Shown piece by piece: positions 1 through 8,588 of a stretch of 64,000 bases of DNA. The first letter of the stretch is position 1. Each line of letters opens with the position of its first letter. Source of the DNA: Paractinoplanes ovalisporus (GTDB taxonomy: Bacteria > Actinomycetota > Actinomycetes > Mycobacteriales > Micromonosporaceae); NCBI RefSeq assembly GCF_016834655.1, contig NZ_JAENHP010000006.1, forward strand, positions 62,001 to 126,000. Reading direction: 5' to 3'. The notes beneath the pieces are model-generated. The model saw only the letters and a list, made by a program, of their open reading frames with translations. It made no database searches and was not told where the DNA came from. Made by a program: the position numbers and the translations under genes.

Positions 1-175
1 TCCCGGCGAAGACCGGGAGGTCGCGCTGGTAGTCGGCGGTGTCGTTCGGGTAGGCCGGGGCAGGGACGACGGTCACCTCGGACGGCGCGGTGGCCGCCTG
101 AGCGATGCCGGGAACGGTCAGACCGCCGCCGGCGACGATGACGACGCCGGCGGCGGCCGCAAAAGCTTTCTTCAT
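1..175 (-). CDS. Secreted FG-GAP family paralogue, N-terminal fragment (cut by window edge)
   Basis: This is the start of a leftward gene whose remainder lies outside the window. The ATG at 175-173 opens with MKKAFAAAAGVVIVAGG, a Sec-type signal peptide ending near AQAA, followed by TAPSEVTVVPAPAYP. The next gene reads ATAPSEVRVVPAPAYP at the same place, so this is a third tandem copy of the family encoded at 187-3186 and 3186-6215. Its ATG lies 11 bases after the stop of the upstream copy, so it is probably the third cistron of the same operon. No C-terminal domain can be seen here; an FG-GAP propeller is inferred from the paralogues only. Confidence 0.8.
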   Translation of the reverse strand, partial: MKKAFAAAAGVVIVAGGGLTVPGIAQAATAPSEVTVVPAPAYPNDTADYQRDLPVFAG

Positions 176-186
176 GATTCCCTGTG

Positions 187-3186
187 TCAGTAGATGCCGG
201 AGTACTGCTGGTATCCGGTGCCGATCTGGGTCCGGTCGCCGAAGGTCCCGTTGCCGGTGCCGAACCGGCGGAACAGGTTGCCGGCGGTGTCGCGCAGGAC
301 GAGGTCGTTCCGGCCGTCCTCGTTGATGTCGCCGGCGCCGATCACGACGTTGTAGCCGAGCCAGCCGGTGCCGACGACCTTGAGACCGGCCTGGAAGGTG
401 CCGTCGCCGTTGCCGTAAAGGGCGTACATGGTGCTGGTCGGGTCGTACTGCATCATCAGGTCGGCCTTGCCGTCGCCGTTGATGTCGCCGTTGCCGACGA
501 ACCGGCTGTAGCCCTTGTAACCGCCCTCGATCTTGACGCTCGCGTTGAACCCGCCGGTGCCGTTGCCGGTGAACAGGAACAGCGCACCCGAGTCGCGGTC
601 ACGGGCGACCAGGTCGGAGCGCCCGTCCCCGTTCAGGTCACCGGTGTGGACGAGGGCGTCGTAGACGTTCCAGTTGCCCGGGATCAGCACCGACGAGTTG
701 CTGCCGAACGGCGCCTGGTCGCCGCCGAGGTAGGCGCGCAGGCTGCCGTCCGAGCGCCGGACCAGCAGGTCGTTGCGGTGGTCCTGGTTGATGTCGCCGA
801 ACGGCACCAGGCCGTTGAGCGCGCCCAGCGACTCCGGGCCGCCGTCGAGCAGCAGGGGATTGGTGGGGCTGCCCTGTTCGAAGAACCACCAGGAGCCCCG
901 GCCGGTCGAGGCGCTGGTCAGCGTCAGCAGCGACGGCTGGCCGGTGCACTCGTAGCTGTGCAGGGGCGGGGTGCCGCCGCAGAACACGGAGAAGATCCCG
1001 TCAGCCACCTCGGAGGTGCGTCCGTCCACTGTGCCGGAGATCGCCCACCGGTAGAGGCCCTGGGTGGCCCGCTTGCCGTCGACCATGCCGTCCCACGAGA
1101 GGGCCGCGGTGACCCGGGCCGGGCCACCGGTGGTGCGGGCCGAGACCTTTCCCGTACGGACGGAGGTGACCGTCAGCGTGGACGAGGTGATCGGACGGGA
1201 CAGCTGGGCGCTCGCGGTGAACGTGCCCGGCATGGTGAGACGTCCGGTGTCGGTGGACGAGGGCCCGACCGGGTCGGACGGGTCGACGCCCGGGTCGACG
1301 ATGTGCACCGCGTTGCCCGGGTCGACCCAGGCCACGTCGCCGCCGAACCGGTCGACCGTCCACGAGATGTGGCGGTCGTCGGCCAGCTCACCGCGCGGGA
1401 AGGTGGCCATGGCGACCGGCTCACCCAGCGTGCCACCGGTCAGGTCGTAGCGCAGCAGGGCGCCGCCGGCGTCGTGCCGCACGAGGTAGTTGTCGCCGAG
1501 CAGGAACTGATGCCCGGCCGGAACCGGGATGCTCTTCTTGGCGGCCAGGTCGTAGACACCGGCCGGCCCCTGCTGACCGCAGCTCCAATAGAGGTGCTTG
1601 CCGGTCGCCTGCACCTCGGCCGCCTGGCAGGGCGCGCCGGTGCTGATCAGCTTGTTGTCGGGGTTGCTGATCCGCAGGTCCCAGGGCGCGAGCACGCCGT
1701 CGGGCTGGGCGCGCCACAGGGTGTCGAACCACAGCGAGGCGGCCGGGGTGCCGGGGAAGGACCGCCAGTCGCCGTCGGCCTGGTAGGCCCACTGCGAGGT
1801 CGGCGTGTTGACCAGCCGGAAGCCGGGCGAGGCGTCGACCAGCGAGGCGTCGGTGGTCTGCAGGTCCCAGGCGGTGTCGCCCGGGGTCGAGCTGCGCATC
1901 AGGCGGTTGCGGGGGCCGGAGGCCACATAGGAGGCGCCCTGGCTGTTGGAGCCGTCCACCATCCGTACGCAGGTGGCCCCGGTCTCGCACGGCAGCGGGT
2001 CGACCAGAGCGATGTCGTTCACCTGGGAGCCGGTTCCGGGGGCGCCGACGCCGATCTGCTCGGCGAAGAGCCGGTAGTCGGCCGCCTCGCCCGCCCGGGG
2101 CAGGGCCGCGACGTGCCGCAGCACGCCCGACGAGAGGGTGACACCCGCGTTGACCATGTCGCCGACGAGCGGGAGCACCACCGATTCGCTGGTCGCGGTC
2201 GCCTTGCGCACCGACCAGTCGCCGACGCCCGACCCGCCGACGAAGAGCACGCCGTCGGGGGCCTGCGCGGGGAACGTGTCGGCGCGCGGCACCAGCGTCG
2301 TCGGCTGGCTGCTGCCGACGCGGTAACGCAGCACCGCCTTGTCGGTGAGCGTGATGGACGGGGTGACGATGATGTCCTCGCCGGCCAGCCCGATCAGGCC
2401 CAGCGAGACGGTGGAGGGGAAGGTGACCGCCCGGGGTACGGTCGCCGTCCCGGCCAGGACTTCGGCGCGGGGAAGGCTGCGGGCCCCGAAGTTGGTGAAC
2501 ATGCCGATCCGGTCCGCGGTGAGCACTACGTCCTGGGCGGCGGGGACGTTCGGCAGCTCGGCGACCCGGCCCGAGGCGACATCGAGCAGCCCGTAGCGGG
2601 CAGTTCCGGAGACGGCATAACGGAGTACGGCGCCGGTGGCGTCGGCGGCGGCGATGGCGAGGTTCGTGGCTCCGTCCGGGATGCCGGTGACCGGAACCTC
2701 GGTGGATCCCCGGCTCAACTGCACGACGGCCGGGGTGTCCCGGCTGATGGTCAGCACCGAGTCGCCCAGCAGCCGGTTGTACGACTCGGCGGCGCCCATG
2801 GTGATCTCGCGCCAGGTCATCGTGGCGAGGTCGAGGGCCGGGCGGGTGGTCGTGGTGACCGGGTGGCCGGGAACCGAGACGCCGAGCACCACCGTGTCAC
2901 CGCCGCCCGAGGTGATCGCCGAGGTGGCCACGGCGGCCAACGCACCGACCACTGTGGTCCGGCGGTCGGCGTAGGTCGTCCACAGCCACGGCGTGTCCGA
3001 CGCACGGCGGTGCAGGAAACCGGTGTCGCCGGCGTGGGCCAGCGTCTCGGTCGGATAGGTGGGATAGGCCGGGGCCGGAACGACCCGGACCTCGGAGGGG
3101 GCCGTGGCCGCCACGGCGACGCCGGGAACGGCCACACCGGTCGCGATCAGGAGGCCACCGAGGGCGGCCGTCAACGTCTTCTTCAT
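187..3186 (-). CDS. Secreted FG-GAP/VCBS repeat protein (paralogue 2)
   Basis: A 999-aa exported protein. Residues 1-27 are a signal peptide (MKKTLTAALGGLLIATG... ending VAVAA). Residues of about 30-640 have no motif I recognise, though repeated short blocks suggest a beta-propeller-like region. At about 650-730 there is a FlgD-type Ig-like segment (LSWDGMVDGKRATQGLYRW). The last 200 residues carry FG-GAP/VCBS repeats with calcium-loop motifs such as GDLNGDGRSDL, GDINGDGKADL and GDINEDGRNDL. It ends ...YSGIY like the next copy. The ATG overlaps the stop of the upstream paralogue by one base (TGATG), so the two are translationally coupled. The role is unknown; a cell-surface or extracellular binding protein is inference. 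Confidence 0.88.
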   Translation of the reverse strand: MKKTLTAALGGLLIATGVAVPGVAVAATAPSEVRVVPAPAYPTYPTETLAHAGDTGFLHRRASDTPWLWTTYADRRTTVVGALAAVATSAITSGGGDTVVLGVSVPGHPVTTTTRPALDLATMTWREITMGAAESYNRLLGDSVLTISRDTPAVVQLSRGSTEVPVTGIPDGATNLAIAAADATGAVLRYAVSGTARYGLLDVASGRVAELPNVPAAQDVVLTADRIGMFTNFGARSLPRAEVLAGTATVPRAVTFPSTVSLGLIGLAGEDIIVTPSITLTDKAVLRYRVGSSQPTTLVPRADTFPAQAPDGVLFVGGSGVGDWSVRKATATSESVVLPLVGDMVNAGVTLSSGVLRHVAALPRAGEAADYRLFAEQIGVGAPGTGSQVNDIALVDPLPCETGATCVRMVDGSNSQGASYVASGPRNRLMRSSTPGDTAWDLQTTDASLVDASPGFRLVNTPTSQWAYQADGDWRSFPGTPAASLWFDTLWRAQPDGVLAPWDLRISNPDNKLISTGAPCQAAEVQATGKHLYWSCGQQGPAGVYDLAAKKSIPVPAGHQFLLGDNYLVRHDAGGALLRYDLTGGTLGEPVAMATFPRGELADDRHISWTVDRFGGDVAWVDPGNAVHIVDPGVDPSDPVGPSSTDTGRLTMPGTFTASAQLSRPITSSTLTVTSVRTGKVSARTTGGPARVTAALSWDGMVDGKRATQGLYRWAISGTVDGRTSEVADGIFSVFCGGTPPLHSYECTGQPSLLTLTSASTGRGSWWFFEQGSPTNPLLLDGGPESLGALNGLVPFGDINQDHRNDLLVRRSDGSLRAYLGGDQAPFGSNSSVLIPGNWNVYDALVHTGDLNGDGRSDLVARDRDSGALFLFTGNGTGGFNASVKIEGGYKGYSRFVGNGDINGDGKADLMMQYDPTSTMYALYGNGDGTFQAGLKVVGTGWLGYNVVIGAGDINEDGRNDLVLRDTAGNLFRRFGTGNGTFGDRTQIGTGYQQYSGIY

Positions 3187-6100
3187 CAGTAGATCCCCGT
3201 GTATTTCTGGTAGCCGGCGCCGATGAGCTGGCGGTCGCCGAAGGTGCCGGCGCCGGTGCCGAGGCGGCGGTAGAGGTTGCCGGCCGCGTCGCGGACCACG
3301 AGGTCGTTCTTGCCGTCCTCGTTGAGGTCGCCGGCCCCGATGATCAGGTTGTAGCCGAGCCAGCCGGTGCTCACGAGCCGCAGACCGGACTGGAAGGTGC
3401 CGTCACCGGCGCCGTACATCGCGTACATCGTGGTGCCGAGCAGCAGGATGAGGTCGGCCTGGCCGTCGCCGTTGATGTCGCCCGGCCCGACGAAGCGGTC
3501 GTATCCCTTGTAGCCACCGGCGAGCTTGACGCCGGCCGCGAAGCCGCCCGTGCCGTTGCCCTTGAAGAGATAGAGGGCGCCGGTGTCGGTCTCGCGGGCG
3601 ATCAGGTCGGACTGCCCGTCGCCGCTGACGTCCCCGGTGTGGATGAGGGCGTTGTACTTGTTCCAGTTGCCCGCGATCAGCAGCGACGTGCGGCCGCCGA
3701 AGTTCGGGTCGTCGCCGCCGAGGTAGACCCGGAGCGAGCCGTCACTGCGGCGGATCAGCAGGTCGTTGCGGAAGTCCTTGCTGATGTCCCCGTACGGCAC
3801 CACGGCCGTGACGCCGTTCCACGACTCGGTGAAGCCCTGGTCGTGCAGCGCGGCCGTGGCCGGATCCGAGATCAGCCAGTGCCCCTCACCGGCCGGCGAC
3901 TGCCGCAGGCCGAGCAGCGACGGCACCCCGGTGCACGAGTAGCTGTGCAGGGTGGGCACGCCGCAGTTCACCGTGATGAGGCCGGTCGTGACGGCGGCGG
4001 TCGAACCGTTCGCGGTCACGGTCCAGCGGTAGCGGCCGCTCGGCACCCGCTTGCCGTTCTGATAGCCGTTCCACGACAGGGTCACTGTGGTGCGGGCCGG
4101 GCCACCGGTCGAGGTCGCGACGACCGTGCCGGTGCCGGCGTCGGCGATCGTGAGCTTCCACGAGTCGATCGGCCGGGTCAGCGTGATCCAGCGGTTCCAG
4201 GCGCCGTCGGTCATGTACCAGACGTCGGTCGAGAACGTCTCGCTCGAGGTGAAGACGCTCGGCGCGGACGGGGTCACGCCGGGGTCGACGATGTGCACCG
4301 CGTTCTGCCCGTCGACCCACGCGACGTCGCCGCCGAACTTGTCGACGGCCCAGGTGATGTTGCGGTTGTCGGCGAGCGAGCCGCGCGGGAACGAGGCGAG
4401 GCGGACCGGTTCGCCGACCGTGCCGTCGGTCAGGTCGAGGCGTACGAGGGTGCCGTTGTCGTCGTGGCGGACCAGGTAGTTGTCGCCGAGCAGGTAGAGG
4501 CCCGCGGCCAGCGGCAGGTTGACGCCGCGCACCTTGTCGTAGACGCCGGCCGGCCCGCTCGTGCCGCAGGTCCAGAAGACGTGCCGCGCGGTGGCCTGCA
4601 CCTCGGAGGCGGTGCAGTTCGAGCCGGTGCTGAGCGTGGTGCCCGTACGGCCGCTGTTGAGGTCCTTGCCCTGGATCGAGCCGGGCGCGGTGGCGCTCCA
4701 CAGGACGTCGAACCACAGGCCGGCGCCGGTGACCGGGATGCTCGTGTACCGGTCGTAGCCCGGGTCGTAGACGTACTGCGACGCGGGCGAGGTGCCGCGG
4801 ACGATCGCGTAGTTGAAGGACGCGTCGACGACGGCGCCGCCGGCCGGGGGCAGGACCTTCTCGACGTGGCTGGTGTGGATGTCCTGCCGGCTGATCACCG
4901 AGATCGAGTCCTCGCCCGGGGCCCGGCTGACGTACATGGTGCCGTAGTGGTTGCCGTCCACCGACCGGACGCAGGCCACCTGATCGGCGCAGGGCACCGG
5001 GTTGTCGAGCGGGCCACCCTCGAGCCGCTTCGGGTCGTCGGCGCCGGGCACCAGCTCGTGGTTGAAGACCTGATAGTTGGACTCGGAGACGGCCTCGATG
5101 TGCCGCAGCACGCCGTGTGCGAGCGTCACACCGGCGTTGGTGAGCGGCTGCATGTCGCTGATCCGCAGGACGATCTGCTGGCCGGCGCCGGTGACCCGGC
5201 GGATCGCCCAGTCGGCCGGGCCGGTGCCGCCGACCAGCAGCACACCGTCCGGCGCCTGCTGCATGTGCGGGAGGGAGGTCTGGGCGAGCGCCACCGCCGT
5301 GCCGGTCTCGCCGGGCGCGGTGAGCCGCTGCGCCGGGACCTGGCCGGTGCCGGTCGGAACGACGATCACGTCGCGGCCCGCGAGCATGGCGCGGTCGGCC
5401 GGAATCGCGGCCTCCGGGTTGATCACCTCGGCCTCGGCGCGGCCGGCGACCACACCGGAACGGTCGTAGGTGTGGGCGACGTCGGAGGTGAGCAGCGCGA
5501 CCCGGTCGTCGGTCAGCCGGGCGGCGGTCGCGATGCCCGGGAAACCGGCCGGGATCAGCGCGACCTCGCCGGTCTTCAGGTCGAGCAGGCCGTAGCGCGC
5601 GGCGCCGCCGACGGCGAGCCGCAGGACGGCCGACGTGTCGTCACCGGTCAGGACGGCCGGGGCCGGGAACGTGGTGCCCGTTTCGAGCCCGCTGAGCGGC
5701 ACCACAGTGGCCGACCCGTCGGGGGCGATGTGCCGCATCTCGAGCAGCGACGCGCTCGCGCTGTTGCGGGAGAGCATCGTGCCGCCGTACACGAAATGCA
5801 GGTTGGTCTGGCTCTTCGGCTTGGCCAGTTGCCGCCACGTCATCGTGGACAGGTCGAGGGTGGTCACCGTGTCGGCCGAGGTGTGGCCGGGGACGCCGGA
5901 GAGCGTGACCGTGTCGCCGCCGGACGGGACGAGGTCGCTGCGCGAGATGCCCTCGAGGCCCTCGACCAGCGTGGTGGCACGGGTGTCGTACCGCGTCCAC
6001 TGCATGGTCCCGGTGCCGGCCCGGCGGTGCAGGAACCCGGTGCGGCCGGCGAACCAGATCTGCTCGACCTGGTAGCCGGTGACCGTGTCGGACGGGATGA

Positions 6101-6215
6101 CGGTCACTTCGGACGGAGTGGTGGCGGCCTCGGCCGGGGAGGCGACCGAGACGCCGACCGTCAGAACGAGACCGGAAACGACCGCCGCGATCGCGCGGCG
6201 GGAAGCACTGTGCAT
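3186..6215 (-). CDS. Secreted FG-GAP/VCBS repeat protein (paralogue 1)
   Basis: A 1009-aa exported protein and the first gene of the tandem family. It has an N-terminal signal peptide (MHSASRRAIAAVVSGLVLTV, cleavage near AEA-AT). A long middle region is homologous to the next paralogue (shared blocks GLLD, GDNYLVRHD, FPRG-LAD, GGDVAWVD, NAVHIVDPGV). A FlgD-like Ig segment lies at about 662-752 (LSWNGYQNGKRVPSGRYRW), and FG-GAP repeats follow (GDVSGDGQSDL, GDINGDGQADL, GDLNEDGKNDL). An ACGGGGG ribosome site lies 6 bases before the ATG, and a promoter is listed separately. Sequence similarity and the 1-base overlap with the next gene indicate local duplication. Confidence 0.88.
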   Translation of the reverse strand: MHSASRRAIAAVVSGLVLTVGVSVASPAEAATTPSEVTVIPSDTVTGYQVEQIWFAGRTGFLHRRAGTGTMQWTRYDTRATTLVEGLEGISRSDLVPSGGDTVTLSGVPGHTSADTVTTLDLSTMTWRQLAKPKSQTNLHFVYGGTMLSRNSASASLLEMRHIAPDGSATVVPLSGLETGTTFPAPAVLTGDDTSAVLRLAVGGAARYGLLDLKTGEVALIPAGFPGIATAARLTDDRVALLTSDVAHTYDRSGVVAGRAEAEVINPEAAIPADRAMLAGRDVIVVPTGTGQVPAQRLTAPGETGTAVALAQTSLPHMQQAPDGVLLVGGTGPADWAIRRVTGAGQQIVLRISDMQPLTNAGVTLAHGVLRHIEAVSESNYQVFNHELVPGADDPKRLEGGPLDNPVPCADQVACVRSVDGNHYGTMYVSRAPGEDSISVISRQDIHTSHVEKVLPPAGGAVVDASFNYAIVRGTSPASQYVYDPGYDRYTSIPVTGAGLWFDVLWSATAPGSIQGKDLNSGRTGTTLSTGSNCTASEVQATARHVFWTCGTSGPAGVYDKVRGVNLPLAAGLYLLGDNYLVRHDDNGTLVRLDLTDGTVGEPVRLASFPRGSLADNRNITWAVDKFGGDVAWVDGQNAVHIVDPGVTPSAPSVFTSSETFSTDVWYMTDGAWNRWITLTRPIDSWKLTIADAGTGTVVATSTGGPARTTVTLSWNGYQNGKRVPSGRYRWTVTANGSTAAVTTGLITVNCGVPTLHSYSCTGVPSLLGLRQSPAGEGHWLISDPATAALHDQGFTESWNGVTAVVPYGDISKDFRNDLLIRRSDGSLRVYLGGDDPNFGGRTSLLIAGNWNKYNALIHTGDVSGDGQSDLIARETDTGALYLFKGNGTGGFAAGVKLAGGYKGYDRFVGPGDINGDGQADLILLLGTTMYAMYGAGDGTFQSGLRLVSTGWLGYNLIIGAGDLNEDGKNDLVVRDAAGNLYRRLGTGAGTFGDRQLIGAGYQKYTGIY

Positions 6216-6241
6216 TTATAGCCCCCGTATTGATCGACCGG

Positions 6242-6270
6242 ATCGTAGACATTCACCGTCGCCGTTTCAA
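6242..6270 (-). promoter_or_regulatory. Sigma70-type promoter of the FG-GAP operon
   Basis: On the minus strand, TTGAAA (6270-6265) and TACGAT (6247-6242) are separated by exactly 17 bases. The predicted start lies about 20-25 bases before the ATG at 6215, leaving room for the GGGGG ribosome site. Confidence 0.55.
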
Positions 6271-6302
6271 CAGTGATGTCTCCGGTCGGCCCGGGGGCCC
6301 TG

Positions 6303-8387
6303 CTAATTGCCGCTGAGTCCCAGCACGTCGAGCGTCCAGGAGAGTACGAACGCCTCTTCGCGCCAGGCGTCGTAGCGCCCGCTGGGACCGGAGTGGCCGG
6401 CGCCCATCTCGGTCTTGAGCAGGTAGTCGCCGTCGGGGGCGACCGCGCGCAGCCGGGCCACCCACTTGGCCGGCTCGTGATAAAGCACGCGGGTGTCGTT
6501 CAGGCCGGCCATCACGAGAATTCGCGGATATTTGAGCTCCGCGACGTTTTCGTACGGGCTGTAGCCCTTCATATATGCGTAGACGTCGGATGATTCGATC
6601 GGGTTGCCCCATTCTTCCCACTCGGTGACCGTGAGCGGGAGAGAAGGGTCGAGGATGCTGGTCAGCGGGTCGACGAACGGCACCTCGGCCAGGATCCCGG
6701 CGAACTCCTCCGGCGCCAGGTTGGCGATCGCACCCATCAGCAGGCCACCGGCCGAGGCGCCCCGGGCGACCAGCTGAGCGGGCGTGGTCCAGCCGCCGCG
6801 GGTGAGGGCCTGGGCGCAGGCGATGAAGTCGGTGAAGGTGTTGCGCTTGGTGAGGATCTTGCCCTGCTCGTACCACCGGCGGCCCATCTCGCCGCCGCCG
6901 CGGATGTGGGCGATGGCGAAGACGACGCCGCGGTCGAGCAGCGACAGGCGGGCGATCGAGAAGTACGGGTCGACGCTGGTCTCGTACGACCCGTAGCCGT
7001 ACAGCAGCATCGGGGCCGGGCCCTGCTCGTGCACGCCCTTGCGCGCGACGATCGAGATCGGCACCCGGGTGCCGTCGGACGCGATCGCCCACTCACGGAA
7101 CTGCTCGTAGTCGGCCGGGTCGTAACCGCCCAGCACCGGCTTCTGCTTGCGCAGCATCATCGAGCGGGTGTTCAGGTCGACGTCGTAGACCGAGCCGGGC
7201 GTGACCATCGACGTGTATCCGATGCGGACGGTCGCCGTGTCGTACTCCGGGTTGCCGGCGAGGCCCACCGCGTACAGAGGCTCGGGGAACTCCATCTCGT
7301 ACGAATCGGTGCTGCCCGCGGTCATCACGCGCAGACCGGTCAGGCCGTCGCGGCGCTGCGAGACGACGATGTGGCGGGCGAACGCGTCGACCGACTCCAG
7401 GCGGGTGCCCGGCTCGTGCGGGATGAGATCGACCCAGTCGCCGGGATGGTCGGCCGAGGTGTAGGCCAGCGCGAAGTCTTCGGCGTCGCGGTTGTGCAGG
7501 ATGAGGAAGCGGTGGCCGTGGTGCTCGATCGAATATTCCACGCCCTGCTCACGCGGCGCGATCAGGGCTGCCTCGGAGTCGGGGGCGTCGGCCGGGATGA
7601 CCCGGACCTCGGAAGTGATCTTGCTGCCGGCCGAGATGACGATGAACTTGTCGCTGCGGGTCGTCTCGACGCCGACCCAGAAGCGCTCGTCCGCCTCCTC
7701 ATAGATGATCACGTCTTCGTCCGAGGGGCGGCCGATCGTGTGGCGCCAGACGCGGTGCGGGCGCCAGGCCTCGTCGACCGTGACGTAGAAGAGCGAGCCG
7801 GCGTCGGTCGACCACGCGCTGTCGTAGAACGTGTCGGGCACCTCGTCGGCCAGCACCTCGCCGGTGCGCAGGTCCTTGACGCGCAGCGTGAAGCGCTCGT
7901 CGCCCGAATAGTCGGTGGAGTAGGCCAGCCAGTTGCCGTCGACGCTGACGTCGAACGCGCCGAGAGCGAAGTAGTCCTTGCCCTCGCCCAGCTCGTTGCC
8001 GTCGAGGAGCACCTGCTCGTCGGCCTGGTCGGTCATCGACGGCGGGTCGGTCTCGCCGGGGCGCACGGGCACCCGGCAGTGGATGCCGTACTGCTTGCCC
8101 TCGACCGTGCGCGTGTAATACCAGTAGTCGCCCCTGCGGGAGGGCACGCTCAGGTCGGTCTCGAGGGTGCGGCCCTTGATCTCGTCGAAGATCGTGCCGC
8201 GCAGGGCCGCCAGATGGGCCGTCGCCTGCTCGGTCCACGAGTTCTCGGCTTCGAGGTAGGCCAGGGTGCGCGGATCCTCCTTGCCGGCCAGCCACGCGTA
8301 TTCGTCGGTCACGGTGTCGCCGTGGAAGGTGCGCTCGGTGGGCACCTGGTCTGCCGTGGGTGGGCGGTCGGGAGTCTGGATCGTCAC
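6303..8387 (-). CDS. ptrB: Prolyl oligopeptidase family S9A peptidase (oligopeptidase B-like)
   Basis: A cytosolic serine peptidase of 694 aa, close to the usual 680-720 aa of oligopeptidase B (cleavage after basic residues of short peptides). The N-terminal two thirds form the seven-bladed propeller (start YAWLAGKEDPRTLAYLEAEN). The alpha/beta-hydrolase domain carries the nucleophile in RGASAGG (Ser545 by this start), the acid in GLNDTRV and the His in GAGHSGPSG (His665), so the triad is complete. There is no signal peptide. I chose the GTG at 8387 (VTIQTPDRPPTADQVP) because AGGG precedes it and the propeller family sequence starts soon after; an upstream ATG at 8453 would add an unrelated basic tail. 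It is divergent from the FAD oxidase gene. Confidence 0.9.
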   Translation of the reverse strand: MTIQTPDRPPTADQVPTERTFHGDTVTDEYAWLAGKEDPRTLAYLEAENSWTEQATAHLAALRGTIFDEIKGRTLETDLSVPSRRGDYWYYTRTVEGKQYGIHCRVPVRPGETDPPSMTDQADEQVLLDGNELGEGKDYFALGAFDVSVDGNWLAYSTDYSGDERFTLRVKDLRTGEVLADEVPDTFYDSAWSTDAGSLFYVTVDEAWRPHRVWRHTIGRPSDEDVIIYEEADERFWVGVETTRSDKFIVISAGSKITSEVRVIPADAPDSEAALIAPREQGVEYSIEHHGHRFLILHNRDAEDFALAYTSADHPGDWVDLIPHEPGTRLESVDAFARHIVVSQRRDGLTGLRVMTAGSTDSYEMEFPEPLYAVGLAGNPEYDTATVRIGYTSMVTPGSVYDVDLNTRSMMLRKQKPVLGGYDPADYEQFREWAIASDGTRVPISIVARKGVHEQGPAPMLLYGYGSYETSVDPYFSIARLSLLDRGVVFAIAHIRGGGEMGRRWYEQGKILTKRNTFTDFIACAQALTRGGWTTPAQLVARGASAGGLLMGAIANLAPEEFAGILAEVPFVDPLTSILDPSLPLTVTEWEEWGNPIESSDVYAYMKGYSPYENVAELKYPRILVMAGLNDTRVLYHEPAKWVARLRAVAPDGDYLLKTEMGAGHSGPSGRYDAWREEAFVLSWTLDVLGLSGN

Positions 8388-8453
8388 CTGCCCTAGGTTA
8401 CCGGTCCGGTTTTCCCGGCTTCCGGAGTTCTTGCGCCTGTGGACCGCGCTCAT

Positions 8454-8469
8454 TCGAACACGTGTACGA
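8454..8469. promoter_or_regulatory. Candidate LexA/SOS-box-like palindrome
   Basis: The 16-base sequence TCGAACACGTGTACGA matches the actinobacterial/Gram-positive LexA box TCGAAC-N4-GTTCGA at all but one fixed position. It lies between the divergent peptidase and oxidase genes. One mismatch and no SOS-type neighbour leave it uncertain; it may be an operator for another regulator. Confidence 0.35.
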
Positions 8470-8521
8470 TATGCCAGAGTGGACGATCTTCAGACCGTTC
8501 GATCCGCCGCCGTCAACGATT

Positions 8522-8576
8522 CCGCTGTTTTGACAAGACCCGCTGTTTTCGACAAGACCCGCTGTTTCGACAAGAC
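8522..8576. repeat. Three tandem 18/19-bp repeats
   Basis: Three head-to-tail copies of CCGCTGTTT(T)(C)GACAAGAC occupy 8522-8539, 8540-8558 and 8559-8576. The first contains TTGACA (8530-8535). The array ends 12 bases before the GTG of the FAD oxidase gene, so it lies in the leader or promoter of that gene. The function is unknown. Confidence 0.85.
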
Positions 8577-8588
8577 GTGGAGGGCCCG

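Noticed and set aside
184..6221. Very long ORFs antisense to the FG-GAP genes (1002 and 860 codons)
   Set aside because: They are the mirror of GC-rich genes, made of Ala/Gly/Arg/Val runs without domains or signal peptides. The minus-strand genes have signal peptides and FG-GAP motifs.
8439..8588. N-terminal extension of the FAD oxidase from the ATG at 8439
   Set aside because: The extra 50 residues translate the 18-bp repeats into a Cys/Arg-rich run unlike the family, and GGAGG stands before the GTG at 8589.
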